From: Candidatus Brockarchaeota archaeon
GTDB lineage: Archaea > Thermoproteota > EX4484-205 > DTQO01
Length of the DNA stretch: 5,464 bases
Assembly (NCBI GenBank): GCA_017601265.1
Contig: JAFNJA010000056.1
Span: forward strand, 6,515-11,978
Reading direction: 5' to 3'
Of the stretch, positions 1 to 5,058 are shown one piece after another (positions within the stretch are counted from its first letter, which is position 1; each line of letters begins with the position of its first letter). Below the pieces are notes generated by a model. That model saw only the letters and a program-made list of their open reading frames with translations, did not search any database and had not been told where the DNA came from. The translations under genes were made by a program, and so were the position numbers.

Positions 1-33
1 AACCAAGGCTTTAAAGCGAGTGCGGATTTTCGA

Positions 34-147
34 TTATTCCTTCTTTTTCCTGCGCGTCACTATCTCGTATGCGCCTACAACCAATATGACCACTATCAGG
101 ACGCCCATTGTTAGGTCCAACAGGCTCAGGAAATCCAATACGTCCAT
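34..147 (-). CDS. Small single-pass membrane protein, 37 aa
   Basis: A short minus-strand ORF runs from ATG at 147 to TAA at 36-34. Residues 1-11 are leucine- and aspartate-rich (MDVLDFLSLLD). One hydrophobic segment follows at about residues 12-30 (core VLIVVILVVGAY), and the protein ends in the basic tail TRRKKKE. This is a typical one-helix topology with a positively charged cytoplasmic C-terminus. The frame stays open upstream to a stop at 213-211, so TTG at 159 could give a 41-residue form. A TATA-like box at 182-189 would place the transcript start near 159. The part from LSLLDLT to GAYE recalls the second half of UPF0114/YqhA-type membrane proteins, but the N-terminal membrane region of that family is absent. 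It may therefore be a genuine microprotein or a decayed remnant. No function is assigned. Confidence 0.5.
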   Translation of the reverse strand: MDVLDFLSLLDLTMGVLIVVILVVGAYEIVTRRKKKE

Positions 148-181
148 GAGGCTTATCAAGCTGGCCAGGACCGAGAGATGG

Positions 182-189
182 ATATTAAA
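182..189 (-). promoter_or_regulatory. Candidate archaeal TATA box for the small membrane ORF
   Basis: The minus strand reads TTTAATAT. Its centre is about 38 nt upstream of the ATG at 147, which predicts a start near position 159 and a leader of roughly 12 nt, or leaderless use of the TTG at 159. No clear Shine-Dalgarno sequence precedes the ATG. Confidence 0.4.
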
Positions 190-328
190 TGTTGCGCTTT
201 CCCTTTTCGATTAGGCGTAGGCTCTTGACCGTTCACCGCGGCATTGATCGCGCGTCTCATTTTGAGCCGAAAAACGAAAGCTCGAATTGGATAATTGTTG
301 CGCAATTGGAATCAGGGCGCCTCCGAGT

Positions 329-343
329 ATTCAATTCTTGAAT
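329..343. other. Small inverted repeat just past the tRNA 3' end
   Basis: ATTCAA and TTGAAT are separated by TTC, giving a perfect 6-bp stem. It lies 5 nt beyond the last tRNA base in the direction of tRNA transcription. It could help define the 3' trailer or terminate transcription, but there is no long T-run, so the role is open. The rest of 148-347 shows no gene that can be supported. Confidence 0.3.
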
Positions 344-383
344 GTGAAGCCTCGGAGGGGATTTGAACCCCCGGTTTGCAGCT

Positions 384-397
384 ATCCTGCACGAGGG
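384..397 (-). other. 14-nt tRNA intron at position 37/38
   Basis: The intron follows A37 in the anticodon loop. The precursor folds as a bulge-helix-bulge. The outer helix is the anticodon stem GCAGC/GCTGC. The central 4-bp helix is CTTG (exon, 403-400) with CAGG (intron, 389-386), including one T-G pair. The two 3-nt bulges are TAC and ATA, and cutting after the second base of each gives exactly the canonical 7-nt loop. The intron is too short for a stable inner helix, leaving only a tiny hairpin loop of about 7 nt. Confidence 0.92.
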
Positions 398-420
398 TAC
401 AAGGCTGCTGCCCTACCGGG

Positions 421-446
421 CTGCCCCTAACTCTTTTGGGCGAATT
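421..446 (-). other. 26-nt noncanonical tRNA intron in the D-loop
   Basis: The intron interrupts the D-loop after G15. In the precursor the 5' D-stem strand GCCC (452-449) can pair with GGGC in the intron (426-423). This leaves 3-nt bulges AGA and AGC at the two splice sites. The mature partner GGGC (413-410) is therefore displaced until splicing. Flanking outer and inner helices are weak, so this is a relaxed motif. Exon 1 and the intron both end in CAG, so the exact cut is ambiguous by up to 3 nt without changing the mature tRNA. Confidence 0.85.
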
Positions 447-486
447 CTGGGCCACCGAGGCAGGATCGCGGATTTGACTCTGATGA

Positions 487-494
487 CTTAAAAG
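487..494. promoter_or_regulatory. TATA-like box, usable in both directions
   Basis: The plus strand reads CTTAAAAG and the minus strand CTTTTAAG. On the minus strand it sits at the right spacing (about 29 nt) for tRNA-Thr. On the plus strand it predicts a start near 517, the first base of the closing stem of the candidate RNA at 517-779. The identical octamer CTTAAAAG recurs on the plus strand at 2136-2143. Confidence 0.55.
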
Positions 495-516
495 TTTGTT
501 GGCTTCGGGAATTTCA

Positions 517-779
517 GTGCCAACCTTTTGGACCATAGCGCTGATACAACTGCCGTGGGTGGCGTAAGAACGGAGGCAAAACGTCAGTTTTTCCGCCAAC
601 GGCGGCAAGAAACGGGGCGCTCATACGGCGATGTGGGCCCGGAGATCGCGAAAGTCGCGCGTCCTTTTCCCAAGCCGGAGGCAGGCTATAACTGGCTGGC
701 GCGCTATGCCGAAACCAACAATCCCGCGGATTCGAGAGCCTTGCCCAGTGCGCGAGCGGTACTTTTGGGCGTGGGCACC
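517..779 (+). ncRNA. Candidate structured non-coding RNA (unidentified)
   Basis: No convincing protein gene covers 462-815. The plus-strand frame to 782 lacks an ATG start and resembles no family I know. Several helices can be drawn instead. A closing stem GTGCC (517-521) pairs with GGCAC (774-778). A hairpin CCGCC (593-597)/GGCGG (601-605) is extended by TTTTT (588-592) with AGAAA (608-612). A hairpin CGCG (647-650)/CGCG (656-659) has GGA/TCC beneath it. GCCCA (743-747)/TGGGC (766-770) encloses a GC-GCGA-GC tetraloop at 750-757. A TATA-like box at 487-494 predicts a start at about 517. The conserved RNase P segment (GAGGAAAGTC) and the SRP helix 8 motif are not recognisable, so the class is unknown. 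It could also be a coincidental fold in a GC-rich spacer. Confidence 0.3.
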
Positions 780-782
780 TAA

Positions 783-792
783 CTTATTAAAG
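783..792 (+). promoter_or_regulatory. TATA box of the flavodiiron protein gene
   Basis: CTTATTAAAG is centred about 28 nt upstream of the ATG at 816. Archaeal initiation at this spacing would begin at or 1-2 nt before the start codon, implying a leaderless mRNA. The purine run GGGGGAG at 805-811 is only 4 nt from the ATG, too close to be a good Shine-Dalgarno site. Confidence 0.6.
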
Positions 793-815
793 AGGGTTTC
801 TGAAGGGGGAGTGCG

Positions 816-2012
816 ATGATACCTAGAGAGATCGGACCTAGAATTTACTCGATCGGAGCGGTCGATTGGGACAGGAGGATTTTTGACGAGCTTATACCCC
901 TTCCGGACGGCACGACCTACAATGCCTATTTGGTCAAGGGTAATGAAAAGACGGCGCTTGTAGACACAGTCGACCCATCGATGGGTGGAGTGCTTGTCGA
1001 AAATCTGAGAGCCCTAGGAGTAAAGAATCTCGATTACATAGTCGCCAACCACGCCGAACAAGATCATTCCGGAGCCCTGCCTCAGGTGCTGAAGCTTTAT
1101 CCGGACGCTAAAGTCTTAGCGTCACCCAAATGCAAGGAGATGCTGGTAGACCTCTCGCTTTCCCCAGAAAGCCGTGTCTTGAGCGTTGGAGATGGAGAGG
1201 CGATTTCATTGGGCGACAAAACCTTGGAATTCATGCATGCGCCATGGGTCCATTGGCCCGAGACCATGCTAACCTACCTGAGGGAAAGCGAGATTCTTTT
1301 TACTTGCGACCTTTTCGGTTCGCACTTCGCATCATCCGACTTGTACGTCTCGGATGAGGCGGCAGTTTACGAAGCGGCGAAGAGGTATTACGCGGAAATC
1401 ATGATGCCTTTCCGAACGGTGATCCAGAAGCACTTGGAGAAGATAAAAAATCTGCCGATAAGCACGATAGCTCCGAGCCACGGTCCGATTTACGACAAGC
1501 CAAATTTCATAATCGAAGCGTACAGGGAATGGGTTTCCGCGCCCCCTTCTAACTTGGTAGTGTTGCCGTACGTATCGATGCATGGCAGCACTAAGGAGAT
1601 GGTAAGGTACCTAGCGGGCTGCCTGGTCAAAAGGGGAATAGCCGTGAAGCAGTTCGATCTTGCCCGGACGGATATAGGCAAATTGGCGATGGCGCTTGTA
1701 GACGCCGCGACGATCGTGATCGGATCGCCTACGACACTCGCCGGACCTCATCCGAACGCTGCCTTCGCAGCTTACCTTGTCGGCATCCTGAGGCCTAAAC
1801 TAAAATTCGCGTCGGCGATAGGTTCGTACGGTTGGGGAGGGAAAATGGTCGAACAGATTTTTGGAATGATCTCGAATCTGAAGGTAGAACTTATACCGCC
1901 CGTCGTGATCAGGGGGTATCCGAAGGCGGAAGATTACGAAGCTCTAGAAAGATTGGCTGACGCTATCTTGAGCAAACACGAAGAACATCGCATAGTCGAC
2001 AGGATAACGTAA
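816..2012 (+). CDS. fprA: Family A flavodiiron protein (FprA-type O2/NO reductase)
   Basis: A cytoplasmic enzyme of 398 aa that reduces O2 to water and/or NO to N2O at a diiron site fed by FMN. Residues about 1-245 form the metallo-beta-lactamase-like domain. The diiron ligands are visible: HAEQDH gives H79, E81 and D83; H146 is in VHWPE; D165 is in TCDLFG; H222 is in PSHGP. Residues about 247-390 are the flavodoxin domain, with FMN phosphate loop SMHGSTKEM (254-262) and the flavin-binding stretches GSPTTLAGPHP and GSYGWGGKMV. The length matches simple two-domain family members, with no rubredoxin or flavin reductase fusion. The start fits family N-termini and the TATA spacing. The electron donor (rubredoxin, or F420H2 as in methanogen homologues) is not encoded nearby. 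The O2 versus NO preference cannot be read from the sequence. The gene appears monocistronic. Confidence 0.96.
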   Translation: MIPREIGPRIYSIGAVDWDRRIFDELIPLPDGTTYNAYLVKGNEKTALVDTVDPSMGGVLVENLRALGVKNLDYIVANHAEQDHSGALPQVLKLYPDAKVLASPKCKEMLVDLSLSPESRVLSVGDGEAISLGDKTLEFMHAPWVHWPETMLTYLRESEILFTCDLFGSHFASSDLYVSDEAAVYEAAKRYYAEIMMPFRTVIQKHLEKIKNLPISTIAPSHGPIYDKPNFIIEAYREWVSAPPSNLVVLPYVSMHGSTKEMVRYLAGCLVKRGIAVKQFDLARTDIGKLAMALVDAATIVIGSPTTLAGPHPNAAFAAYLVGILRPKLKFASAIGSYGWGGKMVEQIFGMISNLKVELIPPVVIRGYPKAEDYEALERLADAILSKHEEHRIVDRIT

Positions 2013-2090
2013 GGCGCGACGCCCTAGGTTTACGCGAAAAGGCATGGACGTTTCCGTGTCAGCTAACTCTAGGTTGTAAAGACGCGTAAA
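2013..2090. repeat. Intergenic inverted repeats after fprA
   Basis: Directly after the fprA stop, GGCG-CGA-CGCC (2013-2023) is a small perfect hairpin. Further on, TTTACGCG (2029-2036) is the exact reverse complement of CGCGTAAA (2083-2090). This 8-bp stem would enclose 46 nt. A short direct repeat CTAGGTT occurs beside both arms. The role is unknown; a 3'-UTR fold or protein-binding sites are possible. Confidence 0.45.
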
Positions 2091-2098
2091 GCGGACCA

Positions 2099-2123
2099 AA
2101 GGGCCGCGCTTGAGGCGGCCCTT
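2099..2123. other. Strong 9-bp hairpin downstream of fprA
   Basis: AAGGGCCGC (2099-2107) and GCGGCCCTT (2115-2123) pair perfectly around a 7-nt loop, GCTTGAG. It sits 87 nt after the fprA stop and just before a new TATA-like box. It most likely ends or stabilises the fprA transcript. There is no T-tract right after it, so it is not a classic intrinsic terminator. Confidence 0.6.
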
Positions 2124-2135
2124 GCCTTGGCCTAA

Positions 2136-2143
2136 CTTAAAAG
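2136..2143 (+). promoter_or_regulatory. TATA-like box CTTAAAAG
   Basis: The octamer is identical to the one at 487-494 and has similar flanks to the fprA box (TAACTTA in both). It predicts a start near 2166, about 250 nt ahead of the next protein start, so it more plausibly drives the candidate RNA at 2166-2335 than the DUF402 gene, which has its own box. Confidence 0.4.
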
Positions 2144-2165
2144 CGTTGGAGCCCGCCGTGCGAAA

Positions 2166-2335
2166 AGATTGGAAGCCATGAAAACGCGGAAGTGGTGGAC
2201 CGGCAGGGATTTTTGGGCGCGCCTTAACCGACGCCGAACCCTGGACCCCCTGAGTGCAAGTCAGGTATTCTTCCAGGCTGAACTACCGGTTACCGGCCCG
2301 CTTCGGTGCAGGGCTCCCGGTCGTTCGCCGGTCCA
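2166..2335 (+). ncRNA. Candidate structured non-coding RNA (unidentified)
   Basis: A perfect 9-bp long-range stem, TGGACCGGC (2196-2204) with GCCGGTCCA (2327-2335), closes a region with further nested hairpins. CCTGG (2240-2244) pairs with CCAGG (2273-2277) and encloses CCTGA (2249-2253)/TCAGG (2261-2265) around a 7-nt loop. ACCGG (2292-2296) pairs with CCGGT (2317-2321) and encloses a C(TTCG)G tetraloop at 2301-2306. A TATA-like box lies 27 nt upstream of the proposed 5' end. The overlapping ORF from 2169 is rich in Arg and Trp and resembles no family, so it is not called. There is no tRNA, 5S, SRP or RNase P signature. The 3' end is approximate. Confidence 0.4.
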
Positions 2336-2355
2336 TGTTTATTGGAAAAATCCAC

Positions 2356-2365
2356 ATATTTATTA
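2356..2365 (+). promoter_or_regulatory. TATA box of the DUF402 gene
   Basis: The A/T-rich ATATTTATTA is centred about 57 nt before the ATG at 2417. It predicts a start near 2387 and a leader of about 30 nt that contains the ribosome binding site. Confidence 0.5.
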
Positions 2366-2402
2366 GTAATGCGCAGGCTTTCGGTGCGGGGGCAAGCTCC
2401 AC

Positions 2403-2407
2403 GGAGG
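2403..2407 (+). promoter_or_regulatory. Shine-Dalgarno site that fixes the DUF402 start
   Basis: GGAGG, followed by two more G, ends 9 nt before the ATG at 2417. It is the clearest ribosome binding site in the window. It supports this ATG over the in-frame upstream starts of the longer open frame, which begins at 2306. Confidence 0.75.
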
Positions 2408-2416
2408 GGTTATTGG

Positions 2417-2929
2417 ATGAGGACCGCAACACTTTACTACCGAAGGCTTCCTGATCGCGTCGACGCGATCGAGACCACGGTCTTGGAGGAAACGGGCCGT
2501 CTGGTCGTATTGCATCACGCGTTGAAGCCTTCGAAACCGTTGGAGGTGGATGGGCGAATCGTTTTAGACGACGGTTACGACGCCGTCTGGTTCGTCTATC
2601 GGGGGAAGTATCACGATATCGGCGTCATAAAGGATTTGGAAGGCGATTTCACGGGGTATTACTGCGACGTCATACTTCCGATTGCAGGCCGAAACGGTTC
2701 ATACGAGGTGACAGATCTTTTCCTTGATCTATGGATAACGCCGGATGGGCGAGCGTTCGTTCTGGACGAAGATGAGTTCGAGGAAGCGGTTTCAAAAAAC
2801 TGGGTGTCGCAAAAAGTTGCGCGGGTAGCGGAAAAAGAATTGGAGCGAATGATCAGGGGGGTTGCGGAAGGGAAATTTCCACCCAGACTCGTGCGCGATT
2901 ACGCGGTTGGCAAAGCTAGAGGTACTTAA
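2417..2929 (+). CDS. DUF402 domain-containing protein
   Basis: A soluble protein of 170 aa. The DUF402 barrel shows its usual landmarks: GYYCDVILP (80-88), DLFLDLWITPDG (100-111) and LDEDEFEEA (116-124). The acidic residues in these motifs form the metal or phosphate site in characterised relatives. The last roughly 45 residues are a charged helical tail (KVARVAEKELERM onward). DUF402 occurs in archaeal FAU-1 proteins, which bind and cleave RNA and carry a long N-terminal RNase E/G-like part, and in bacterial nucleoside tri-/diphosphate phosphatases. Here the domain stands alone, so either an RNA-related or a nucleotide phosphatase role is possible. The start is supported by the Shine-Dalgarno site. 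The gene converges on the GT4 gene and appears monocistronic. Confidence 0.88.
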   Translation: MRTATLYYRRLPDRVDAIETTVLEETGRLVVLHHALKPSKPLEVDGRIVLDDGYDAVWFVYRGKYHDIGVIKDLEGDFTGYYCDVILPIAGRNGSYEVTDLFLDLWITPDGRAFVLDEDEFEEAVSKNWVSQKVARVAEKELERMIRGVAEGKFPPRLVRDYAVGKARGT

Positions 2930-2954
2930 TCGAGCCCGTTGAGCGAACTTTAAC

Positions 2955-2987
2955 GCCGGCTTCAGGTGAGTGTCCGGCAAGCTTGCC
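2955..2987. terminator. Palindromic spacer between convergent genes
   Basis: GCCGG (2955-2959) can pair with CCGGC (2974-2978), overlapping the perfect 12-bp palindrome GGCAAGCTTGCC (2976-2987). These lie in the 84-nt gap between the converging stops of the DUF402 and GT4 genes, where a two-way terminator would be expected. No long T-run follows on either strand, so termination itself is inferred from position. Confidence 0.4.
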
Positions 2988-3013
2988 TTACAGGGCTTCG
3001 CTGGGAATTGAAT

Positions 3014-4096
3014 TCAACCCTCGATCACGGAAAGGAGGTATTCCTCGAACTTGGGTCCTATCACGTTGATGTCGTGTTTGGCGGCGACGCGGCGCGCCCT
3101 CTCAGCCATATCTTTGGCCATCTCCTCCTCGCGCAAAACCTTGGCCATAGCTTCCGCGAAAGCTTCAGGCGTTGGCTTTACTACCAGGCCGGTTCCTTGG
3201 ACGAGTTCCTTGGCCGCGTTGTCTGGAAAATCCGCGGTGAGGAGGACGTTCTTGGCCATCATCGCCTCTATCGCCGAAATTCCTTCGCCTTCCCTCTCGC
3301 TGGGCAGGAGGAAAGCGTAAGAGGATCCCAGCAGTTCCTGCAGTTCCTTGTCTGGCAAGTAGCCGTGGACGTACACGCCCCCGATCCCGGAAGAGAGCGC
3401 CTTCAATTCGTCCTTGAGCGGCCCGGTTCCAACTACGTGTAATTCCGCTTCAGGGAAACGCGCCCTGACCGGCTTAAATGCCTTGATTATGATGTCAACG
3501 TGTTTGTGGGGGACAAGCCTACCCGTGTACACGAACCTTCCGTGCCTCTTTTTCAGAACGCCTTGCGGGGGAGGCTCCACGGGGTTTGGGATCACGAAGA
3601 CGCGGCTTTCTGGAAGTCGGAAGAAGCGGACGAGCCGGCTTTTCGTGAATTCAGAAGTGGCAACGTTGTGTTTGGCCAGCGAGGAAACGATTTTTTCGTA
3701 ATAGTAGATGCCCTTTCCCCACACCTCGCACCACTCCTGCACGTAGGGCGAGCTGAAAGGTGCCGACAAGAGGGCATGAAGCAAGGGCCACTCGCTGAAG
3801 TAGTTGACGTCGTGCCGGCATTGGATGACCTTCGCGGCCGCTTTCAACGCGTAATTGGCCACTCCGGCGCCCGATCTCGTTCCGCGCATGGCGTTAACGT
3901 AGTTTCTTCCCCATGCGCACCTGTGGATCTTTATTCCGTAAAGCTCTTCTTCGGCTTTCAACCGGCCATCGTGCCTGACGGTATAAACGTCTACGCTGTG
4001 GCCTTTGGCCACCAACCACTTCGAAAGTAAGAGGAACCTCCTCTCGCACCCTCCAACGCTCGGGTAAAAAAGTTCCGTAAAGAGCGCGAGCCTCAA
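3014..4096 (-). CDS. GT4 family glycosyltransferase
   Basis: A 360-aa GT-B transferase of the retaining GT4 family, moving a sugar from a nucleotide-sugar donor to a glycan or lipid acceptor. No signal peptide is seen; it is probably cytoplasmic or membrane-peripheral. The N-terminal domain opens with MRLALFTELFYPSVGGCERR, carrying the glycine pair (15-16) typical of acceptor-side loops. The C-terminal donor domain has YTGRLVPHK (190-198) with R193 and K198, HVVGTGPL (220-227), GYLPDKEL (245-252), and the EX7E motif at E269/E277 (EGEGISAIE). The TTG start at 4096 is chosen because family homology begins there and no ATG or GTG is available in frame between the GH57 stop and that point. It leaves a 23-nt gap to the GH57 gene, so the two are co-transcribed. 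It resembles PimB/CapM-like transferases rather than glycogen synthase. Donor and acceptor are unknown. Confidence 0.92.
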   Translation of the reverse strand: MRLALFTELFYPSVGGCERRFLLLSKWLVAKGHSVDVYTVRHDGRLKAEEELYGIKIHRCAWGRNYVNAMRGTRSGAGVANYALKAAAKVIQCRHDVNYFSEWPLLHALLSAPFSSPYVQEWCEVWGKGIYYYEKIVSSLAKHNVATSEFTKSRLVRFFRLPESRVFVIPNPVEPPPQGVLKKRHGRFVYTGRLVPHKHVDIIIKAFKPVRARFPEAELHVVGTGPLKDELKALSSGIGGVYVHGYLPDKELQELLGSSYAFLLPSEREGEGISAIEAMMAKNVLLTADFPDNAAKELVQGTGLVVKPTPEAFAEAMAKVLREEEMAKDMAERARRVAAKHDINVIGPKFEEYLLSVIEG

Positions 4097-4119
4097 GGCC
4101 CATCTTCTCGTAAATTCGC

Positions 4120-5058
4120 TTAACTTTCCTTTCCTGCCGCCCTCTCCAGTTCGACCATCCTCTTGCGCAAAGCCTCGGCGATCGCCCTCCGAAGCTCTTC
4201 CCCCTCGAACTTCGATCCAAGGTTTGCCAGCTCCCGCGCCAAGGCCGGGTCGCCTAGGCACTCCCCGACCCACTTGCCGAAGTCGCCCCTCTTTGAGTGG
4301 TATTCGATTGACTTGCAATCCACGGCACAGATCGCCTCGGCGAACTCCCTAAGCCCCCTCGCCCCAAGGTTAAGCGCGTTGTTTTCGTCAAGCCAGAACT
4401 GGAACGTTTTGCCTTCACTTCCCTCGATCTCCGCCTCGATCGCCGAAACTAAGCCTTTCTGACGCGTCGCCCTTATGATGAGGTCGGTCCAAATGCTTGA
4501 AAAAACCCTGTAGAGATCCGACGGGGAACCGAGGGGGCCAGCGAAATAGGCGTGGACCTCCGCGGGACCGCCGAAGCCTGTGTACATGTAATAATAGTGG
4601 TCGCTCGTTTGGAGGCACCTCCACAGCCTCTTGTAGAGTCCTTCTGGAATGTTGGCACCCATCAGCCTTACGGCGTTGAATGAAGCCCTCTGGAACTCGT
4701 TGCCCAGCCACGGGCTGAGGTCGCGCGCGGTGTCGGCCCAAGAGACGGTCTTGCCCTGCTCGAAAACGTCCAACTCGCCCGCCGAAGGAATGTTTGCGAC
4801 GAGCTCCGACGGTGTCGAAAAGCGGACCGAATCGTGCTTCAACAGTTCGGCAGGGAGGCGGCGAAGGAATTCGTGTATCCCGCTCTCCGGCCAATGGTGT
4901 TCGCCGAAGGTCTCGTAATCCACGAATATCAAAACCAGCGGCTCCGCTATCCTCGCTATCCAGGAGGCGTATTTGTCGGCAGTAAGAGGATAATGCTCCC
5001 ACCATTTCGCCGAAAACCTGAACCCGATGTCGTCCGACAACGAGTAATCCCTGAGCAA
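4120..5058 (-). CDS. GH57 glycoside hydrolase, C-terminal part (after frameshift)
   Basis: This frame holds the second half of a GH57 enzyme of the archaeal alpha-amylase type (MJ1611-like). Landmarks in order are LRDYSLSDDIGFRFS, the motif VDYETFGEHHW with the expected catalytic acid Asp (codon 4920-4918), WADTARDLSPWLGNEFQ, and LQTSDHYYYMYTGFGG. The C-terminus is charged. The listed 5' end is only a TTG codon: homology continues upstream (GLKV before LLRDYS, to about 5070), then jumps to the other frame, so this is not an independent start. It is followed 23 nt later by the GT4 gene. If the frameshift is real, this fragment lacks the nucleophile and would be inactive; if it is a sequence error, it is one continuous gene with the upstream part. 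The enzyme would act on alpha-1,4-glucans. Confidence 0.9.
   Translation of the reverse strand: MLRDYSLSDDIGFRFSAKWWEHYPLTADKYASWIARIAEPLVLIFVDYETFGEHHWPESGIHEFLRRLPAELLKHDSVRFSTPSELVANIPSAGELDVFEQGKTVSWADTARDLSPWLGNEFQRASFNAVRLMGANIPEGLYKRLWRCLQTSDHYYYMYTGFGGPAEVHAYFAGPLGSPSDLYRVFSSIWTDLIIRATRQKGLVSAIEAEIEGSEGKTFQFWLDENNALNLGARGLREFAEAICAVDCKSIEYHSKRGDFGKWVGECLGDPALARELANLGSKFEGEELRRAIAEALRKRMVELERAAGKES

Larger units (their letters stand above)
348..461 (-). tRNA. tRNA-Thr(TGT) with two introns
   Basis: The gene reads 461 down to 348. Removing 26 nt at 446-421 and 14 nt at 397-384 leaves a 74-nt canonical tRNA. The acceptor stem is GCCTCGG/CCGAGGC (7 bp). The D-stem is GCCC/GGGC with loop AGCCCGGTA. 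The anticodon stem is GCAGC/GCTGC with loop CTTGTAA, anticodon TGT (401-399). The variable loop is AAACC, and the T-arm is GGGGG-TTCAAAT-CCCCT. The discriminator is T, as expected for archaeal tRNA-Thr. CCA is not encoded. A TATA-like box (CTTTTAAG on this strand) lies about 29 nt upstream of the first base, so transcription should begin at or next to the mature 5' end. Every stem pairs apart from one G-T at the base of the T-stem, so the assignment is firm. Confidence 0.96.

Noticed and set aside
480..545. C/D box sRNA suggested by TGATGA (480-485) and CTGA (541-544)
   Set aside because: The C box lacks the expected purine, no convincing D' and C' boxes lie between, and the region coincides with the TATA-like box.
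571..587. RNase P conserved region I suggested by GGAGGCAAAACGTC
   Set aside because: It departs from the near-invariant GAGGAAAGTC at key positions, and the other conserved RNase P segments are not found downstream.
312..608. Minus-strand ORF of 98 codons
   Set aside because: It reads straight through the tRNA-Thr gene and its promoter, so it is an artefact of an open frame over an RNA gene.
528..782. Plus-strand ORF of 84 codons before fprA
   Set aside because: It starts with TTG, lacks a ribosome binding site, resembles no family I know, and overlaps the better-supported RNA-like structure. It cannot be fully excluded.
2169..2366. Plus-strand ORF of 65 codons
   Set aside because: Its composition is skewed to Arg and Trp, it resembles no family, and it overlaps the structured region with its 9-bp closing stem.
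2966..3442. Plus-strand ORF of 158 codons opposite the GT4 gene, and other long plus-strand ORFs from 3051 to 5298
   Set aside because: They are antisense shadows of the GT4 and GH57 genes, with no start signals and no family similarity.
4097..4318. N-terminal extension of the GT4 ORF by 74 codons
   Set aside because: It lies almost wholly inside the GH57 coding region in another frame, and its low-complexity Gly/Arg-rich sequence is not part of the GT4 fold.
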